From Dryas octopetala (lineage: Eukaryota; Streptophyta; Magnoliopsida; Rosales; Rosaceae), in assembly GCA_963921425.1 (NCBI GenBank), contig OY992835.1, positions 14,012,001-14,076,000 of the forward strand: 64,000 nt of DNA, in the 5' to 3' direction. The stretch's first letter is position 1; every line of letters starts with the position of its first letter. Of this stretch, positions 58,775-64,000 are shown in pieces. The notes below the pieces were generated by a model. The model was not told the DNA's origin. It worked only from the letters and a program-made list of their open reading frames with translations, and searched no databases. A program made the position numbers and the translations under genes.

Positions 58775-60307
58775 CAAGGAATAAAATTTCGAGTTTCGAG
58801 GAAATTTCGATGGAAATTTCGACGGAAATTTCGAAGATTTTTAAATTTCGACAAAAATTTGACGGAAACGATGGAAATTATTATCAAAATACGGAAATTT
58901 TGAATGAAACTTCACAATATGTTTATTTAACATATTATCTACTACATTGATAAAAAACATTGAAAAAAACCAAATTATATGGTAGGTTTCATGTGATATG
59001 TGATGAATATAATGCGCGCTGGTGGCAAATACTGTTAAAAAAATGCTTCACTAATTAATAATTACATAAATTTGATTAAACAAACACCTCAGAGGTTGTG
59101 TAATTTATTTCCAGTTTTTTATAAATGAAAAGAACTTATCACAGCTTTGGATTATTGTTGTTGTGCTTATTTGAAGTTATTCAATTATTACTTTCTTTGG
59201 GAATTTCAAGGACGAAATTCTTATAAGAGAGATAGATTGTGAGACCCCGTATTTTTTCAAGTTTTATTTTAAAAATTTATTTGAGAAATAAAATATTTTG
59301 AGTTAATTTTATAATTTTTGTTTTAAATTAGTTTGACCCGTTTTTTGACTTTTCGAACTATTGGACTTTTGACTTCGATTTGTGACTAGTTGGAAAGGTC
59401 TCGAACACACGAACACATAAACGTAAACTGTGCATCGATCGAAGCTATAGTTTAAGATATATGAGCATTTAAAACGAGGGATATTTTTGTAAATTTATAA
59501 ACATGAGTTTTAAAAACTCAAAATTAAATTTTTTATGTTAATTTCTCTCTCCCTCATTAGATCATTCACGTATACTAATAGTTCATATCCTTAACTAACT
59601 TTAATGCATTTTTGAAAAATTTTCTCTAAAATAAACTATAGGCCTCACAAAACATGTGTCACTTGGCTCACACCGAAACCAATTACACTTGCCCATCCTC
59701 ACCGTCCATTCCAATCAAACTAATCAATCAAGGCTGTACGAAGCCCTAGCTTCTCAGCCCCATCGACAACAACACCAGCTCGTTTGACGGAGTCAAAGAG
59801 CGGCAAGACCCTGAGGCGGTGGTGGACCGGTCTGGAGAGCTCTTGGGCGAGGTCGATCTCGACGGCGGTGACGCCGATCTCTCTGAGGCGGAGGCCCAGC
59901 TTGTCGCCGACGCGAGAGGCGACCTTGGCGTCCCAGAAGATTTGGGAGCGAGGGAAGCGGTTAAGCTTGGCTCGGTACTGGGCTACGAACTATTGCTCCG
60001 AGGAGGACGCCATGGCTATGATTGAGGAGCTGCTGGGGTTCGTCACCTGGGCTGTGATTTCCCCTGCCGCGCCCGTTAGACTGGGTATTTGAGATTTTGA
60101 GCTCGGGTTACTGTTACAGTGGTAGGCTGGGTATTTGAGCGAAATTTCGCTCAAATTCAAAAAAACTTGCTGTTGGGGCATTCGAAATTTCGAATATTTC
60201 GCCGAAATTTTCCGAAATTTAGTCGAATTCGTGTTAAAATTTCGGAACCCCTAAAAAACGAAATTTTCGGCGAAATTTCGCCGAAAACTTCGAAATTTAA
60301 ACCCTTG
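58775..60307. mobile_element. hAT-like element carrying host gene and LTR fragments (Pack-type), 1533 bp
   Basis: The TSD GCCATACC is at 58767-58774 and 60308-60315; copy A has the single empty site at about 11439-11446. Ends are CAAGGAATAAAATTTCG and, reverse-complemented, CAAGGGTTTAAATTTCG, followed by many AAATTTCG units. The interior has three parts: family-specific sequence shared (inverted) with 32422-33464; a stretch at about 59240-59560 similar to 36400-36750 of the solo LTR (GTTTGACC...TTGACTT; GCATTTAAAACGAGGG; TTTGTAAATTTATAAA); and a captured ribosomal L18-like fragment. No transposase. Confidence 0.85.
59720..60013 (-). pseudogene. Captured fragment of an L18p (uL18)-like ribosomal protein gene
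   Basis: On the minus strand an ATG at 60013 starts MASSSEQ, then an in-frame TAG (59990-59992), then 81 codons, FVAQYRAKLNRFPRSQ and onward, with DAKVASRVGDKLGLRLREIG, VHHRLRVLPLFDSVKRAG and a further TAG at 59720-59722. The pattern A..VG..LG.RL...G...V.(I/V)......H....V..(L/I).DSV..AG resembles the bacterial-type L18p family (organellar or organellar-like uL18). GC content is far above the surrounding element, and third positions are mostly G or C, as in a coding origin. It has no introns and an early stop, so it is a captured relic inside the hAT element. Confidence 0.6.
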
Positions 60308-60345
60308 GCCATACCTGCCACATATAGAAGAAACCATAAATTAAA

Positions 60346-61362
60346 GGGAAATTCTATACATACTCAGTATTCTTCTTATTTTACTCAACAAAATTTTTAA
60401 TCATGAATGGACAATTATGTCCCATGATGAAATGACCATTGAGGACAAATGCAACTTAAAAAAAAAAAAAAAAACTTTGTTTCTTTCTATACCCAACATC
60501 ATATCTTCATCTTCATCTTCATCTTCAACTTCTTCTATAACCAAACTCCAATCCTAATCAAAGTTTTGACTTCATATCATCCAATCAAGTGTTTTAACCC
60601 GAATTGAGGATCAAATCATTATTTTCAAGGCTCCAAATAAGGTATGAGTGCCAATTTTTTGCATTTTTTCGTGGGTATTAAAAGCTTGAACAAATCTGGG
60701 TTTGCGCAGTGTTCGGTGGACTAGTGCCGAACATTTGCATTATGTTTAGCAAGTGCCTGCTGAACATTTGCATTTTATTTGGCAAGCACCTGCTGAACAT
60801 TTGCATTATATTCGGCAGGTACTCACCGAATAATGATAGGATGTTCGACAGGTGCTCACCGAATAATGATAGGATGTTCGACAAGTGCTCACCGAATGAT
60901 GCAAAAATATCTAAAATTATCACACAACCATCGGTTGGTGGGCACCTGCCGAATAAAATGCAAATCTTCAGCAGGCACCTGCCGAACATAATGCAAATGT
61001 TCGACACTGGTCCATCGAACAATGCGCGAATCCAGATTCGTTCATGGCGTTCATAATACAAAAAAGTTTGCACACAACCCTCATTTGAAGGCTCCCAAAC
61101 GACGATTTGACTCTTTATTCGTCAAAACAATCTTGATTAGATGATATAGGGACAAAAATTGGTTTAGGGTTTGAAGTTTAGTTATGAGAATGAGGTTGAA
61201 GGTAAGTTTGGGATGGAGGGAGGTTGAGTATTATTAATAAGGGCATAATAGTAATTTGGGTTGGGTAAAATGAGAAAATATTAATTTCAAAAAAGTGATG
61301 GTTGGGTAAATTGAGAAGTTGGGTAAAATAAGAAGATTTTTGGGTATGTATAGAATTTTCCA
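60346..61362. mobile_element. TIR element, 1017 bp, in the intron of thionin-like copy B
   Basis: The TSD AAATTAAA is at 60338-60345 and 61363-61370; copy A has the empty site (CCATAAATTAAATTTGAATG near 11469). Ends are GGGAAATTCTATACATAC and, reverse-complemented, TGGAAAATTCTATACATAC, followed by matching TCTTCTTATTTTAC and ACCCAACTTC-type subterminal motifs. The middle holds 33-bp repeats. The 8-bp duplication suggests hAT. No transposase seen. Confidence 0.85.
60710..61030. repeat. 33-bp tandem repeat array, then inverted copies, inside the TIR element
   Basis: About six units of the type (C)TGCCGAACATTTGCATTAT followed by GTT(T/C)(A/G)GCAAGTGC, period 33 bp (60727-60900). After a spacer (60905-60940) come inverted copies (CACCTGCCGAATAAAATGC...). 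The outermost pair GTTCGGTGGACTAGTGCCGA / TCGACACTGGTCCATCGAAC closely resembles the palindrome arms in the element at 10349-11197. The 33-bp period leaves open frames on both strands with 11-residue repeats; they are not called as genes. Confidence 0.85.
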
Positions 61363-62032
61363 AAATTAAATTTGAATGAATTTTATGTCTAGCTATGCTC
61401 TTGAACAGATTGCAGATTTTTTAAAGAAATGTTTCAGTAGCTTTATTAGACACTCAGTCCAAGTTGTCCAACCAATGTCAGACTAGTGCTCAACAAATCT
61501 TCTTCATGGGGATAAGAAGAGCAACAAATCATTAAGGGGATGAAAAATATTAATTTTTATTTTCGTACAATATAATATGAATTCGACCTTATAAAACTTG
61601 TCTCCTCTGTTTTAAATTACTTAAAAGATTCACTTTCAGACAATGTTCTGGTAGCTAACCTCGATGCCCTTCATTCTACACAAACTTCAACTAGAAGTCT
61701 TCAAGAAAGAAATTTGGAATTATTTACAAGTTTAAGTACAAAATTATGTTTCTATTAAGTCTCTGCATGCAGAGAAAGATGAATATTTGGCAATATGCAT
61801 CCTTTCTATTGCAACACTAATGAATGAGAAAGTGGGAAAAAAAAAAAAAAAGATTTTTAGATTCCGGTCTCTAATCTATAAGATTTATTACAAAGTCCAA
61901 TGCTCTATATATAGACTTTTCAGAGGAAAGTCGAACTAAAACTCAAAGAAACACCTACAGAAGTAGAAAGAATGAACAGAAATGTCATCCGTTTACTAAA
62001 ATTGTCTTACATATATGCATGCATGAGTATAC

Positions 62033-62034
<2 letters not shown>

Positions 62035-62114
<80 letters not shown>
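62035..62114. repeat. (GA)n microsatellite, about 80 bp, thionin-like copy B intron
   Basis: Uninterrupted GA, starting ten bases inside the intron from the exon 1 donor. Copy A has about 26 bp at 12120-12145. Confidence 0.95.
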
Positions 62115-62116
<2 letters not shown>

Positions 62117-62554
62117 CTTAATTACCAGTTGCAAACTTGGTGCTCAAGGTCTTTGTACAACCAAATGTACAACTATAGACAGCATCCACAAGAGTTCTAA
62201 TGCAGGGTTCCATACATGTAGTAGTGCATTTTGTGTAGACTGGGTACTTTGATGCTTCCTTCATGCATTGTCCAACGCATCGTTCACCACAAGCATAAAC
62301 TTTCGCGTTTATAGGACTCAAAGGCTGCTGAGAAGGAGATGGAGCAGGGGCACTACTTATTCCATCTCCATCAGCTTCAGCTTTCACAATTGTTAATGCC
62401 AAAAACACAATAGACACCACCATTATCACAAAAACTCTTGTCACACCCATTCCATCCATAGCTCCTATCTCAGTACTTTAATTTGAAACTCAATGTTGTC
62501 ATTCTGAAGTATTACACAGTTACACTGTTATTTATAGGGTCTATATCAATAATT

Positions 62555-62837
62555 GGCCGCCATCGGTTACAACTTGATTGACTTGAGCCTCTGTACTTTC
62601 CACACTTGAAATCCACCACTCTACATGCTCTGACCGCTTCATGAATGGCTGCTGCTCCTCGACCTCAACCCTTGTCTTCACACCATTCTTTATAGCTGTT
62701 AATTCTTCCAATGACGTTTTCAGAGCTTCATGGTTTTCTTCGAGCTTATGAACATATTCTGCTCGTCGCTTAATGGAATCCCAGCAGCGAGAAACAATGC
62801 CATCGCCTGAAAATGAGATTGAGAAGATGTTGCCCAT
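62555..62837 (-). pseudogene. NLR5: N-terminal stub of a CC-NLR
   Basis: ATG at 62837 starts MGNIFSISFSGD, followed by about 94 residues of the CC domain (PFMKRSEHVEWWISSVES is intact) close to NLR1. Homology ends at VVTDG, where duplication copy B begins. NB-ARC and LRR are absent from the neighbourhood. The leader (62838-62935) keeps NLR-type sequence but lacks the W-box region. Confidence 0.9.
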
Positions 62838-62935
62838 TGCTTGCAGATGGATCGAAAGAACAAAAAGATTTGTAAATATTTTTGAGATAGAGTAGCTAGG
62901 CAAGGCAAGCACACACGCATGTAGGATTGATCCGA

Positions 62936-64000
62936 CTTTTATTTAAAGGCTGTAATGGAGCTGGTGTGGGTCCCATCAGTTGTGGTACAATAAGTATGGT
63001 GGAGGTTTCATTGTCATGACCGCCACAACTTGTTAAGTGTGTCATCCTCAATGGAGTAATGTGGTTATAAATAAAGACCCATTTGCATCCACAAAATACT
63101 AATCTTTTAAAAGGATCTTAGAATATATAAAACTACGAATCCCGTAATCCATGACATAATTGAATTTAGGCCCTCCACTGCTCAAGATTAAGCTCTGTTT
63201 CAACAATGAGAAGTAGGCTTTAAAATCACCGGGGTTCAAACCCCTGTGTATTTGATCAAAATTTAGTTAGAAAAAATAAATGAAGAAAACTCTTAAAGTA
63301 GAGACACATGTCACACATCAAGATTTGGCAGCAAGTAGCTAGAAGCTCCTCAGCTTCTTCTGCTACTCTGCTAGCCTACCACTAAAACAAAAGATATAGT
63401 ATCATACAATTTTGTTTAGAACATTTTGTTACAATGGACAGCATGAACAGGAGCATAACACTTTTAAATGCTAAACAATAATGCTATATCATAATAATAT
63501 GTTTCCCCAATAATTGGAAAAGAAGATCCTTTATACAAATTGATTTAATTGTAATTGACTTTTGGAAAGGTGGTAATTGAGAAGAAAATTGCTTGGGCTC
63601 CTTATCCTATATAAGTAACCATTCCTCCTTATTAAGCTGAAGCTTTAATCACAGTTTAAGACCTATCTAATTATTAATCATACGTATTATACTGTTTTGT
63701 CATTTTCATATACTAGTCGTATTTGCATAATATTTTTATCTTTTGAATTGTTTTGGAGTTGCATTATTAGACCTATTCCTGATCTAAAAATATATACAAA
63801 CTCAATTTTAATTTTTATGGACTAGCTACTCTGCTACCACTAAAACAAAAGGGCTTTATTACATTTTATCCACCTAAATTTTGAGTTCAATCTCACTTCA
63901 CCACCTAAAAAACAAATTGAGATAATTTAACAAAAATACTAAAACACTCTTATTTTTAACAAAAATTTAGACAAAATTAGCCAGAGGTGGTACATTACAA
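62936..64000. other. NLR upstream homology and intergenic sequence
   Basis: The stretch 62938-63400 matches 32090-32421 plus 33465-33545, so it provides the uninterrupted version of the site where the hAT element at 32422 inserted. It contains the GGGGTTCAAACCCC hairpin near 63230-63243. From 63400 on it is AT-rich with no gene seen; the last ~150 bp (TTTATTACATTTTATCCACC...) may be the start of another repeat cut by the window edge. Confidence 0.55.

Larger units (their letters stand above)
58715..62459 (-). pseudogene. Thionin-like gene, copy B, last exon split by a transposon
   Basis: Exon 1 (62459-62126) is intact: signal peptide, Pro/Ser linker and eight cysteines, with a V/I change in the signal peptide and T/A near the exon end. 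The intron has gained a 1017-bp TIR element and a (GA)n expansion. In exon 2 the hAT element at 58775-60307 sits seven bases after the acceptor, so the acceptor and seven exon bases (60308-60314) are on one side, and the whole exon with stop (58773-58715) is on the other. Normal splicing would read into the transposon for about 50 codons, replacing the segment that carries the last two cysteines. The second exon copy has no AG directly before it. Probably non-functional, or a product with eight of ten cysteines. Confidence 0.8.
52718..62542 (+). repeat. Segmental duplication, copy B
   Basis: Same order and orientation as 7095-12573. Extra sequence in B: 54682-57784 (flanked by TTTGGT on both sides, while copy A has one TTTGGT), the hAT element at 58775-60307, the TIR element at 60346-61362 and a much longer (GA)n at 62035-62114. 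B is fused on the right to an NLR N-terminal stub at about 62543-62555, and on the left to unrelated sequence. Confidence 0.9.

Noticed and set aside
60678-61073. Frames with 11-residue repeats (NICIMFSKCLL-type) on both strands
   Set aside because: The repeats follow from the 33-bp DNA period and occur on both strands, and the array is inside a transposon.

Overview
This is a nuclear plant sequence. It has spliced genes with GT-AG introns, an AT-rich background, long (GA)n and (TA)n microsatellites, and dense MITE, hAT, LTR and copia debris. The gene families are CC-NBS-LRR immune receptors of the RPS5 type, a BAH+RRM protein like Arabidopsis ASI1/IBM2, a thionin-like Cys-rich secreted protein and an uncharacterised plant membrane protein. 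These point to a eudicot. A woody rosid such as a member of the Rosaceae is my guess and is not proven by the sequence.

Layout. (1) 1-3.5 kb: an intact CC-NLR on the minus strand (NLR1) with a leader shared by its relatives. (2) 3.5-12.6 kb: G-rich and foldback repeats, a three-exon membrane protein gene (5886-8859, +) and a two-exon thionin-like gene (11387-12490, -). Most of this is copy A (7095-12573) of a segmental duplication. (3) 12.6-17.4 kb: an NLR relic, a 5'-truncated and frameshifted alpha/beta-hydrolase pseudogene, and a Harbinger MITE. (4) 17.8-26.9 kb: the ASI1/IBM2-like gene, twelve coding exons, with an in-frame tandem duplication of its middle exons. (5) 28-31 kb: a second NLR (NLR2). 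(6) 31-36 kb: a hAT element and an NLR pseudogene that has lost its NB-ARC domain. (7) 36.2-42 kb: a 3.1-kb solo LTR with intact target-site duplication, and copia remnants. (8) 42.2-44.9 kb: a third NLR (NLR3). (9) 45-52.7 kb: foldback and hAT elements. (10) 52718-62542: copy B of the duplication, with a 5'-truncated membrane gene and a thionin-like gene whose last exon is split by a gene-carrying hAT element. (11) 62.55-64 kb: the N-terminal stub of a fifth NLR and its leader.

Taken together, this is an NLR cluster growing by tandem and segmental duplication and being eroded by insertions. Aligning copy A with copy B by eye gives empty-site evidence for several insertions, so TSDs and element boundaries can be fixed to the base. 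One resident gene is an ASI1/IBM2-like factor. In Arabidopsis this family, with EDM2, is known to secure full-length transcription of genes carrying intronic heterochromatin, including the NLR RPP7. Any functional link in this window is inference. All exon joins were made by reading splice sites and phase by eye, without transcript data.
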